A stretch of 64,000 nucleotides of DNA, from the NCBI GenBank assembly GCA_004963905.1, contig SUGL01000001.1, positions 484,978 through 548,977 of the forward strand. The letters run 5' to 3'. The notes beneath the pieces were generated by a model that was not told the origin of the DNA, searched no databases, and saw only the letters and a list, made by a program, of their open reading frames with translations. Positions within the stretch are counted from its first letter, which is position 1. Each line of letters begins with the position of its first letter. Below, in pieces: positions 26,404 through 34,246 of this stretch. Made by a program: the position numbers and the translations under genes. This stretch comes from Mesorhizobium sp. Its GTDB lineage: Bacteria; Pseudomonadota; Alphaproteobacteria; Rhizobiales; Rhizobiaceae.

Positions 26404-27240
26404 ATGATCGTCGACACGCACCTGCATCTCATCGACAAGGCGGCGCTGCGCTATCCGTGGCTGACCGGTGTGCCGGCGCTCGACCGCGACTTCTCCCACG
26501 ATGAATACGCGACCGAAGCGCGCCGCGCCGGCATAGAACTGGCGCTGCATATGGAGGTCGACGTCGACCCGGCCGATATCGAGGCGGAGACCGCCCATGT
26601 CGAAGGATTGTCGAAGAAGCCGGGCAGCCTGGTGCGGGGCGCGATCGTCTCGTGCCGGCCGGAAGAGCCAGGCTTCGCCGCCTGGCTGGACAAGGTGAAG
26701 GCCGATCCTTTCGTAAAGGGTTTTCGCCGCGTGCTGCATGTCGTGCCCGACGATGTCTCCGAAGGCGCCCTGTTCCGAGAGAACATCAAACGCATCGCCG
26801 GCAGTGGGCTGACTTTCGATCTCTGCGTGCTGCCACGGCAGATGAGCCAAGCGATCGCGCTGGTCGATCTGGCGCCGGACGTGCAGTTCGTCCTCGATCA
26901 TTGCGGTGTGCCCGACATCAAGGGCAAGGACGAACACCCATGGCGCGAGCAGATCGCCGCGATCGCGCGGCGCCCCAATGTCGTCGGCAAGATCTCCGGC
27001 GTCGTCGCCTATGCCGATCCCGCGACCTGGACCGCCGAGACGCTGCGACCCTATGTCGAGCACACGATCGAAAGCTTCGGCTGGGATCGCGTCGTGTGGG
27101 GCAGCGACTGGCCGGTCTGCACACTGGGCGGTGGACTGCTCGGCTGGGTGGCGGCGACGCATGCGCTCATCTCCGGTGCGAGCAAGACCGAGCGCGCGAA
27201 GCTGCTCGCCGGCAACGCGAAGAAGCTCTGGCGGCTGTAA
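26404..27240 (+). CDS. amidohydrolase-2 family lactonase, probable L-fuconolactonase
   Basis: This is a 278-residue TIM-barrel hydrolase (COG3618 type). It has the HxH-like metal motif DTHLHLID at the N-terminus, LDHCGVPD near residue 165, and GSDWPVC near residue 240. GGGAGG lies 5 bp before the ATG at 26404; an in-frame start at 26371 is less likely. In the L-fucose route this family opens L-fucono-1,5-lactone to L-fuconate, feeding the dehydratase at 16075-17352. It is downstream of the IclR gene. Other aldonolactones or 2-pyrone-like substrates are possible. Confidence 0.83.
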   Translation: MIVDTHLHLIDKAALRYPWLTGVPALDRDFSHDEYATEARRAGIELALHMEVDVDPADIEAETAHVEGLSKKPGSLVRGAIVSCRPEEPGFAAWLDKVKADPFVKGFRRVLHVVPDDVSEGALFRENIKRIAGSGLTFDLCVLPRQMSQAIALVDLAPDVQFVLDHCGVPDIKGKDEHPWREQIAAIARRPNVVGKISGVVAYADPATWTAETLRPYVEHTIESFGWDRVVWGSDWPVCTLGGGLLGWVAATHALISGASKTERAKLLAGNAKKLWRL

Positions 27241-27273
27241 GCTCGACACCGCTGCGCGGTTGAGCGATGTGCA

Positions 27274-28422
27274 TCAACCGGCGGCGACGGCCGGCGCGAA
27301 ACTCTCGCGGAACAGGCGGTTGACGTCGGCGACGACGCGGCTTGCGTCCTGCCGGCCGGCAAGACCCGCGTTGAGGCAGTCGGATGCCGCCTGCTGGAAC
27401 GCCATGTAGCCGTCATGGCGGGGGCGCACCCAGGCGCCTTCCAGCGTCGCCCGCGTGGCGCGATAGAAGTCGCCGGTCGCGGCGTTGACGGCCGCATCCT
27501 CCCAGGCGGCGGCATGGCCCGGCTGGCCGCCGGCGGCGGCATAGGGTCCGCGCTGCACATCGCCGCTGGCGATCCAGTAGGCGAAGTCGATCGCTTGCCG
27601 GCCGGCAGCGGAGAAGGCCGAGACGGCAATGCCGGTGCCGCCGAGCGCGGAGCCGACCGGGCCGTTGCTGCCCACGGACGGCATGTCGCAGAAGAAAAGC
27701 CGGTTCGGGCGGAAGCCGGCGGTCGCGTAAGGCACATAGCCATAGATCAGCGGCGCGCAGGCGATGCGCGAGCCGGCCTCGGCCATCTTCTCGAACACCG
27801 CGATCGGGTCCATCGTCAGGCATTCGGGGCCGACGAGCGCCGCGATCTCGCGCAGCATCTCGATGACGGTTTCGCCGGTCTCGGGATCGACCAGATCGCC
27901 CGGGCCTTCGACGGTACATGGCCGGCCGAGATCGGCCGCAAGCGTGAAGAAGCACATCAGCGAGTGCGGCGGCCTGAGCGGCAGGAGCACGCGGCCCTGT
28001 TCGGCAAGCTCCAGCACTTCGGTCCAGATCGTCGGCGCGGCCGCGATCAGATCGGGCCGCCAGGCCTGGACCTGGGTCGCGGCATCGATCGGAAACGCCC
28101 ATTGCCGTCCCTGCCAGGTATAGCTCCGATAGGATCGACCAACGCTGCCCGCCGCAAGAGCTTCGCGTTCCGCCTCGCGGCCCGGCACGTCGAGCGGCGC
28201 CAGGCATTTTTCGGCGGTGATCTGGCCGACATGCGGATGATCGATGACGATCAGGTCATAGGCGCGGGCGAGTTCTTCCACCGGGAAGGATTCGAAATCC
28301 TGCAGCGAGCGTTTCTCCCATTCGATCGAAACGCCGGTCTTTTCCTGCCACAGCCTGGAACAGGCGACCATCGGATCGTAGCCGCGCGGATGGTTCCAGG
28401 TCATGCCCTTGAGCGCGGTCAC
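27274..28422 (-). CDS. binding-protein-like protein without a signal peptide
   Basis: This is 382 residues with a family-1 solute-binding-protein layout: a TWNHPRGYDPM N-terminus, YDLIVIDHPHVGQIT, FPIDAATQVQAWRPDLI, and a C-terminal AAGGQPGHAAAWEDAAVN segment. It has no export signal: the GTG start is followed at once by the first beta strand (TALKGMTWNH). GAGGAG lies 8 bp upstream and the start overlaps the CoA-transferase stop (GTGA), so this start is well supported. It has a relative at 49736-50878, also leaderless. It is likely cytosolic or exported by an unknown route; its function is not known. It is last in the MaoC-CaiB operon. Confidence 0.8.
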   Translation of the reverse strand: MTALKGMTWNHPRGYDPMVACSRLWQEKTGVSIEWEKRSLQDFESFPVEELARAYDLIVIDHPHVGQITAEKCLAPLDVPGREAEREALAAGSVGRSYRSYTWQGRQWAFPIDAATQVQAWRPDLIAAAPTIWTEVLELAEQGRVLLPLRPPHSLMCFFTLAADLGRPCTVEGPGDLVDPETGETVIEMLREIAALVGPECLTMDPIAVFEKMAEAGSRIACAPLIYGYVPYATAGFRPNRLFFCDMPSVGSNGPVGSALGGTGIAVSAFSAAGRQAIDFAYWIASGDVQRGPYAAAGGQPGHAAAWEDAAVNAATGDFYRATRATLEGAWVRPRHDGYMAFQQAASDCLNAGLAGRQDASRVVADVNRLFRESFAPAVAAG

Positions 28423-29573
28423 AGGCCGAACTCCTCGCGGATTCTTGCGCTGTGCTCTCCGACGCGCGGCGCGGCCTGCTCGACCTTGGCGCGCACGCCG
28501 TCGATCCTCAGCGGCGACCGGGTGGTGTGGATCGTCACGCCGTCCTCGCGTGTCACCGTCTGCAGGAGGTCGAGCGCCGCAAAACCGTCGCTCTCCAGCA
28601 CCTCCTTCCAGTTCAGCACCCTGGCGCACCAGATGTCGGCGGGCTCGAGGATGGCCAGCCACTCGTCGACCGATTTCTGCGCGATGCGCTGGGCGATGAT
28701 CGCCTTGATCTCGTCGCGGGCGGTGAACCACGTCGACGGCTGGTCGCGGTAGGGCGCCAACGCCTCGATCTCGAGCAGGTCGGCCAGTTTCGGGATCGGC
28801 GTCATGGCGATCGCCAGGAAGCCGTCCTTGGCCGGATAGACGCCGTAGGGTGCCGCCAGATAGGCATGGGCGCTGCGGAAGGACGAGCGGCGCGGCAGGC
28901 GCCGGCCATCGTTGAGGTGGGTCGTCAGGACCTCGAACTGGAAGTCGATCAGCGCCTCGAACAGGCTGGTCTCGACGTGGCCGCCTTGGCCGGTGATGCC
29001 GCGCCGGACAAGCGCTGCAAGGATGCCCTGCGCGCCGGCCGCGCCCGCCAGCATGTCGGCGATCGCCAGGCCGAACGGCACCGGCCCCTGATCCTCGTCG
29101 CCGTTCAGCCACATCACGCCGGAGCGCGCCTGGGCGAGCAGGTCCTGGCCCGGACGCTTCACCCATGGGCCTTCCTCGCCATAGCCGCTGATCGAGGCAT
29201 AGACCAGGCGCGGGTTGAGCGAGCGCACATGCTCGTAGTCGAGGCCGAGCCGTTCGATGACGCCGGGGCGAAAATTTTGGATCAGCACGTCGGCTTTCGC
29301 GAGCAGCCCGCGCAGCGCTTTCAAGTCGTCCTCGTTCTTCAGATCGACGGCGAAGCTTTCCTTGGCCCGGTTGATGGCATGGAAGATGGTGGAATCGCCG
29401 CCAATCTCGGTGTCGCTGAGATAGAGCCGCCGCGACAGGTCGCCGCCATCGGGCCGCTCGATCTTGATGACGCGGGCGCCGAGGTCGAGCAGCCTCAGCG
29501 AGCAGTAAGGTCCCGACAGGAACTGGCTCATGTCGACGACGACAAGGCCGGACAGCGGCAGGTCGGCGGCCAT
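28419..29573 (-). CDS. CaiB/BaiF family (class III) CoA-transferase
   Basis: This 384-residue class III CoA-transferase has the family N-terminus (GLVVVDMSQFLSGPYCSLRLLDLGARVIKIERPDGGD) and a FRPGVIERLGL segment. The catalytic aspartate lies in KRPGQDLLAQA. It would move CoA between acyl donors such as succinyl-CoA and a free carboxylic acid. The ATG at 29571-29573 has GGAG at good spacing; a GTG at 29579 overlapping the MaoC stop is also possible. It is translated between a MaoC hydratase and a leaderless binding-protein-like protein. The acid it activates is unknown. Confidence 0.87.
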   Translation of the reverse strand: MAADLPLSGLVVVDMSQFLSGPYCSLRLLDLGARVIKIERPDGGDLSRRLYLSDTEIGGDSTIFHAINRAKESFAVDLKNEDDLKALRGLLAKADVLIQNFRPGVIERLGLDYEHVRSLNPRLVYASISGYGEEGPWVKRPGQDLLAQARSGVMWLNGDEDQGPVPFGLAIADMLAGAAGAQGILAALVRRGITGQGGHVETSLFEALIDFQFEVLTTHLNDGRRLPRRSSFRSAHAYLAAPYGVYPAKDGFLAIAMTPIPKLADLLEIEALAPYRDQPSTWFTARDEIKAIIAQRIAQKSVDEWLAILEPADIWCARVLNWKEVLESDGFAALDLLQTVTREDGVTIHTTRSPLRIDGVRAKVEQAAPRVGEHSARIREEFGL

Positions 29574-29575
29574 CG

Positions 29576-30127
29576 TCACTTCTCCGTCTTGCCGGCGAAG
29601 TCGGCCGGATTCTTGTACTTCACGGTCTGCAGGTGCTCGCAGTAGAGCACCAGCTCGCCTTCGCCCTTGAACACCTCGTAGCTGGCGCGGATCAGCCCCA
29701 TGTCATGGTAGCGGGGCTTCTTTTCCATGTTGGTGCGGATCGAATAGATCGTGTCGCCGATGAAGACCGGCTTGATGAAGCGGAGCTTGTCGTAGCCGTA
29801 GGAAAAGGCGTTGACGCAATTGGTGGCGACAAGGCCGAGCCCGGCGGAGAACACGAACGCGCCGGCGACCAGGCGTCTGCTGAAAATGCCTTCGCGCTCG
29901 GCGAACATCTGGTCCTGCACGTAAGGGTGGATGTCGAGCACCAGAGTGTTGAAGAGATGGCTGTCGCCTTCGGCCATGGTGCGGCGGAGCGAGCGGATCT
30001 TCTGGCCGACCGGCCAATCCTCATAAAACCAGTTTTCGGCGTTCCACACCGGCAGCTCGGCGTGATCGGCCGGCATGTCGGAAGGGTGTGTCGAAGCGAC
30101 GCCGACGGTGGGCGGGAAGCTGGTCAT
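29576..30127 (-). CDS. MaoC-family acyl-CoA hydratase
   Basis: This is 183 residues from the ATG at 30125-30127. A GTG at 30232 would add 35 residues, but these look unstructured and lie within the promoter zone. It is a hot-dog domain with the MaoC core [13 protein letters not shown], an active-site segment [21 protein letters not shown] and [19 protein letters not shown]. It resembles the MaoC gene at 18116-18568. The catalytic Asp-His order in the hydratase motif differs from that paralogue. It is first in the MaoC-CaiB-binding-protein operon. Confidence 0.82.
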   Translation of the reverse strand: MTSFPPTVGVASTHPSDMPADHAELPVWNAENWFYEDWPVGQKIRSLRRTMAEGDSHLFNTLVLDIHPYVQDQMFAEREGIFSRRLVAGAFVFSAGLGLVATNCVNAFSYGYDKLRFIKPVFIGDTIYSIRTNMEKKPRYHDMGLIRASYEVFKGEGELVLYCEHLQTVKYKNPADFAGKTEK

Positions 30128-30620
30128 ATCCTGTTCGTCCGCTGCCGGAGAATAGGCCGCGCCGTCCGGGCTAGGCCGGAGCCAAACGCGATCGATCCTC
30201 CCCAAATCTTCTCTTGTGAAGGTTATATTCACATATGAGATTTCGGTACAAGCGGGGTTGGGCAGAAATTTTACCCGCCCGGCCGAACCGTCGACGCCGC
30301 CGTACTGGTCGTGGAAGCGGTAACATCCCGCAGGAACGCAAGGTTGATAGCGAAGGCTAAGCCCGGGCGACCAGGAAAACGCGTAGCGGCTTTCCGCCCG
30401 GAATCACGCAGAAATAAATGGTTATTAGGCAGCTCTACAACGTCAAATGCCCTTATCGGTTGTAGAATTTGGAAGATCAGTTGTGGCGGGAGAGCGCCGC
30501 AGGGTGCCGTGAGATATGGCCAATAAAATTGGCTTCGATAGCAGCGTAATTCGTTAGTAATCGATCATCAGGATAATACGGGTCTCGACCATATTTTGTG
30601 CCTTTGTTCTTGAGTCGACT
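30128..30620. other. 493-bp gap between the CoA operon and the exopolysaccharide island
   Basis: No intact gene was found; the 71-codon open frame at 30311-30526 has no homologue I recognise. The part next to MaoC (30190-30240) is AT-rich with a CATATG-type site and probably holds its promoter. A decayed SDR 3' fragment lies at about 30287-30350. The rest is lower in GC than the flanks. Confidence 0.5.
30287..30350 (+). pseudogene. decayed SDR 3' fragment
   Basis: The stretch reads like the end of an SDR gene ([15 protein letters not shown]) once a base missing near 30317 is allowed for. It aligns at the nucleotide level with the C-terminus of the gene at 230-991 (GAVLVVDGGNILQERKG). No upstream part of an SDR is visible. 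This looks like a remnant of a deleted or displaced gene at the edge of the exopolysaccharide island. Confidence 0.5.
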
Positions 30621-31505
30621 ATGGCTGTTCTCGCTGCGTTTCCTCCCGGTGTCGGCTGCCGACCCTTCGATGAGGAGGATTGGGAAGGCGTCGCGGATTG
30701 CCTGCGCAGGGGCTTTCCGGAACGCAGCCGCGGCTATTGGATCGAGGCGCTGACCCGCCTATCGCGGCGGCCCGCGGTGGCCGATTTCCCGCGATATGGT
30801 TTCGTCCTCGAGAAGTCGGGCAAAATCGTCGGCGCCGTGCTTACGCTCTATGTCCGGCACAGGGGCGTGGACGGCGACGAAATCCGCTGCAATCTCTCGA
30901 GCTGGTCGGTGGATGCGGAGTTCCGCCCCTATGCCAGCCGGATGATCGCGACGGTCATCGCGCGCAAGGACGTTGTCTACACCAACATTTCCCCGTCACC
31001 CGGAACATTGAAGCTCAACAAGGCATTCGGCTTTCGCCTGTTTTCCGGCGGACAGGTCGCCTTCCTTCCCGTCCTGAATGCGATGCCGCGCCCGGACCGC
31101 GTGCTGGAAGCCGGTTCGGACCTTGCCGAGATGGCGCAGCTCACCGACAATGAAAGATACATACTCTTGGAGCATGCGGCGCTGGGCTGCCTGTCGCTGA
31201 TCTGCATTTGCGACGGCTTGGCGCTGCCGCTCGTGCTGAAGCCGCGGCGCATATTGCACGGTCTCATTCCGTGCTGTCAGATCGTCTACTGCCGCTCCCA
31301 CGCGGATCTGGTCCGCTGCGCCGGGGCCGTGGGGCGCTTTCTCCTGCAGCGCGGCAAGCTGCTTTGCCTCGTCGATGCCATGGGCCCGGTTCCCGGTCTC
31401 TCCGGCAGGTATTTTCCGAAGAAGGGCCTGAAGTATTTCAAAGGCCCGAAATCGCCCTCGCCAGGAGACCTGACGTTCACCGAGATGGTGCTGTTCGGCT
31501 CCTGA
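30621..31505 (+). CDS. GNAT-like acyltransferase of an exopolysaccharide locus
   Basis: This 294-residue protein has a GNAT-type layout (GFVLEKSGKIVGAVLTLY strand pair, RPYASRMIATVI helix, FGFRLFSGGQVAFLPVL) in the N-terminal half. The C-terminal half is uncharacterised. The start has only a weak ribosome-binding site. It is isolated on the plus strand, converging on the polymerase gene 28 bp away. A role in decorating an exopolysaccharide is inferred from position. Confidence 0.65.
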   Translation: MAVLAAFPPGVGCRPFDEEDWEGVADCLRRGFPERSRGYWIEALTRLSRRPAVADFPRYGFVLEKSGKIVGAVLTLYVRHRGVDGDEIRCNLSSWSVDAEFRPYASRMIATVIARKDVVYTNISPSPGTLKLNKAFGFRLFSGGQVAFLPVLNAMPRPDRVLEAGSDLAEMAQLTDNERYILLEHAALGCLSLICICDGLALPLVLKPRRILHGLIPCCQIVYCRSHADLVRCAGAVGRFLLQRGKLLCLVDAMGPVPGLSGRYFPKKGLKYFKGPKSPSPGDLTFTEMVLFGS

Positions 31506-31533
31506 ACATGGCGAAGCCGGCCGATCCTTGAAA

Positions 31534-33051
31534 TCAGTCCAGTGCGCCGGTCCTTGCCGCCGCGGTTATGCGCCAGCGTGTTCCGAGCGAGATACCCACC
31601 AGCAACAGGCAGAAGGCGAGGGCGAGAGGGGAGTAGAACGCTTCCTCCTGCAGCACGGCGTTGGCCGAGATGGTGGCGATGCCGACAAAGCCGAACAGGA
31701 AATCCGGGTCGCCGGTTTCGACGAGCTGCCGGCGCAGCGCCACCAACAGCGCTGCCAGGAAGCCGAAGAAGACGAGGCTGCCTACGCCCATCTGGTAAAG
31801 CATGACGCCGACCGCGCTCTCGACCGGCACGGAGGCGGCGCCTTCGGCCTGAGCGGTTTGCCAGTTGAGATTGATGCTCGTGCTCGACAGGTTGCCGCCG
31901 AGCCCCAATCCTTGTCCCAGCGGGTCGGCCAGGAAGTCGCGCATGCCTGCGATCAGGCCGAGGACGTGATAGTCGCCATGCGTCGCGCCGTAGCCGATCG
32001 CCGCCGTCGTCCAGACCATGGCCAGCGCTATCACCGCCATGAGCGCCAGGCCGGTGCGCGAGGGCTTGTAGATCAGCCGCGCGGCAATCGCGACGAAGAG
32101 CATGAACGTCGCTCCCTTGGAGCCGATGACGAGCAGCAGTGGCAAGGCTGCGACAGGCAGCAACCACCGTCCTCTGAACAGGAGCCAGGCCGAAATGGTG
32201 CTCAAGGCGTAAGCATAGCTGATCGGATGGAAGTTCGGGCCGCCGATGCGAAACACGCTCGGCAGGATGTCGTTGAACAGCGGCGTGTTGAAGAAGGTCG
32301 TGGTCATCACGTCCTCTATGCCACGATAAACGAAACCCGTTTCCTTCAGCGCTTGCTCCCACACTCCCGTCTCGACCTGCCGCGATATGCTGCGCTCGAC
32401 GTAAAGGTCGCCATGGAAGAGGCCGAGGAAATCCATCGTGAAGATCAGTTCGGCGTAGCCATAGATGATCGCGCCCGCGCCGAGCCAGAGCATGCTCTTG
32501 CGCAGATCTACGGGATAAAGGCTGGCGGCGAGGACCGCGACGTGAAAGCAGGCGAGCGGTGTGATCGTGTTGCGGAAATAGACGACCGCGTCCTTGGGGC
32601 CGCCATGCACGACGCCGAGGGCGAAATAGAAACAGACCGTTCCGCACAGCACCATGCTGAGCAGCAGCCATGGGCGCAACTCGGTCAGCGCGCGGACGCG
32701 GTGCTGAAACGAGGCGGCCAGGAAGATGCCGAACGCGGTCATCAGGATGATGAAGTTCGTGCCGCGCAGCGCGTCGAACGTGTCGTTGTCGGGAATGTAC
32801 GGGGTGAACCAGGCGACCACGAGGTTTTGATAGAGGAAGGCGCAGATGATCAGCACCGGAACGCCCGAAGGCATCGCGTTCGCAATGATCAGCGTCAACA
32901 CGAAGGTCGCGGCAACCCCGAACGGGGTCCAGACCGCAAAGGAGGAGACGGCGAGCGCAACGACAAGCAGGGCCGTGCCGACATGCAGCAGGGCTTCGGG
33001 CGTGTCGCGGCCCGGCAGTCCGACAGGCGAATAGGCCTGCGTCGTGCTCAT
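31534..33051 (-). CDS. O-antigen ligase/polymerase-like membrane protein
   Basis: This is a 505-residue multi-spanning membrane protein with around ten or more hydrophobic spans. A large extracytoplasmic loop around residues 210-260 contains polar and charged segments, which fits Wzy polymerases or WaaL ligases. It lies in a block with Wzz-, Wzx- and glycosyltransferase-type genes. It would polymerise repeat units or ligate glycan at the periplasmic face. Wzy versus WaaL cannot be told from the sequence alone. Confidence 0.78.
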   Translation of the reverse strand: MSTTQAYSPVGLPGRDTPEALLHVGTALLVVALAVSSFAVWTPFGVAATFVLTLIIANAMPSGVPVLIICAFLYQNLVVAWFTPYIPDNDTFDALRGTNFIILMTAFGIFLAASFQHRVRALTELRPWLLLSMVLCGTVCFYFALGVVHGGPKDAVVYFRNTITPLACFHVAVLAASLYPVDLRKSMLWLGAGAIIYGYAELIFTMDFLGLFHGDLYVERSISRQVETGVWEQALKETGFVYRGIEDVMTTTFFNTPLFNDILPSVFRIGGPNFHPISYAYALSTISAWLLFRGRWLLPVAALPLLLVIGSKGATFMLFVAIAARLIYKPSRTGLALMAVIALAMVWTTAAIGYGATHGDYHVLGLIAGMRDFLADPLGQGLGLGGNLSSTSINLNWQTAQAEGAASVPVESAVGVMLYQMGVGSLVFFGFLAALLVALRRQLVETGDPDFLFGFVGIATISANAVLQEEAFYSPLALAFCLLLVGISLGTRWRITAAARTGALD

Positions 33052-33116
33052 CGGCGGCCCGCTCCGGTCGTTGCTCGCCCCAGCAAGCGTTTATGGCGTC
33101 TGTCGTCCACGTCCCG

Positions 33117-34226
33117 TTAACCTCCAAGGAGCGCGGAAATCATCGAGCCGTCGAAGCCTTCGACGCTCCGCCGGCTCTCGATGAAGCCGAAACCCTGATC
33201 GAGCTCCCAATACGTCCATGCGACCTGGTTCGTTTCCGCAGCCTTGCGCACGGCGCGCACCCAGGAGGCGCGGCTTTCGGCATCCACGCAGAAATTGAGC
33301 ACGCCGAATTCGTTCAGCATCACCGGGCAGTCATGGATCGCGGACCAACGCGCCAGATCGGCAAAATCGGAGGCGATCCGCGCTTCTGTCCAAGGCGCCG
33401 ACAGTTCGTCCTCGACGAGGTTGGCGGCCTCCTCGTCGCCGGCCGCGCGCAGTTTGGAAAGCAGCTGGCTCACCGCCGCCGTTTCCTTGGCCGCGGGAAA
33501 GGGCAGGTCCGCGATGCGGGCGAGCGGCGAGGTATCCCAGTTTTCGCACTGATGGGTGAATGCCATCGGAGCGTAATAGTGAACCGCGGCAATCTGATTG
33601 TCGTCGGCAAGCGGCGGCGTGTCGACGATTTCCCAAATGCCCTGAAACCGTGCCGGTCCCCAGACCAGCGTGTGGAGCGGACACTTCGCTCGCAGCGTTG
33701 CAGCGATCTGTTCGCGCAGCGCAAGCCAATTGGTCCGTTCCATCGGCGGCTCGTTCAGCAGCTCCGGATAGACCGATTCTGCCGGCAGGTCGGCAACGAC
33801 GGTACGCAGGGCCGTCCAGGCCCGAAGCACCTGCCCGCCCGCAGCTTCGGGATCGTTTCGGAAAGCCGCCACCAGCTCGCCCGAGGGATGCATGTCGAGG
33901 AGGACCGAAAAGCCCAACCCGACAAGATCCCGGATCCCGTTCTGGATGCGGCGAAGCGCTGCCGGATGGCCGCCGGAGACGAGGTCGCCGTTCACCGGCA
34001 GCCGAATGGTTTCGAAGCCGGCCTGGCGCAGCTTTTCAAGCGTGGCCGTGGCGGGAGCAGGTCCACCGTCGCGGTCGAGCCATCCTGGAAGGTTGAAGCC
34101 GCGCGACGGGACGCGGACGCCGCCCGTCGCCAGCGCTGCGGCCCGCGGCAGAGGGAAGGTGGCGAGCAGGACTCCGGCGGCAAGTGCCAGCGCATGTCGC
34201 CGTGACATCTTGGACGGCGATGTCAT
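33117..34226 (-). CDS. glycoside hydrolase family 5 protein with a twin-arginine-like signal
   Basis: This is 369 residues with a probable signal peptide (MSRRHALALAAGVLLATFPLP); the SRRHAL string resembles a Tat motif. It is a TIM barrel with the GH5 acid/base in LLNEPP (Glu159), HYY near 216-218 and the nucleophile in LNEFG (Glu306). The ATG at 34226 has GGAGG upstream; an internal ATG at 34208 is the alternative. Endoglycosidases in polysaccharide loci trim or control chain length of the exported glycan. The bond cleaved is unknown. Confidence 0.8.
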   Translation of the reverse strand: MTSPSKMSRRHALALAAGVLLATFPLPRAAALATGGVRVPSRGFNLPGWLDRDGGPAPATATLEKLRQAGFETIRLPVNGDLVSGGHPAALRRIQNGIRDLVGLGFSVLLDMHPSGELVAAFRNDPEAAGGQVLRAWTALRTVVADLPAESVYPELLNEPPMERTNWLALREQIAATLRAKCPLHTLVWGPARFQGIWEIVDTPPLADDNQIAAVHYYAPMAFTHQCENWDTSPLARIADLPFPAAKETAAVSQLLSKLRAAGDEEAANLVEDELSAPWTEARIASDFADLARWSAIHDCPVMLNEFGVLNFCVDAESRASWVRAVRKAAETNQVAWTYWELDQGFGFIESRRSVEGFDGSMISALLGG

Positions 34227-34246
34227 CGATGCACCGCCTCCACTGC

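Noticed and set aside
28423-29166. Extension of the leaderless binding protein into the CoA-transferase region
   Set aside because: It is another-frame shadow of the CaiB gene. It would not provide a signal peptide either.
30311-30526. 71-codon open frame in the gap
   Set aside because: It has no homology or good ribosome-binding site, and it begins in the decayed SDR fragment.
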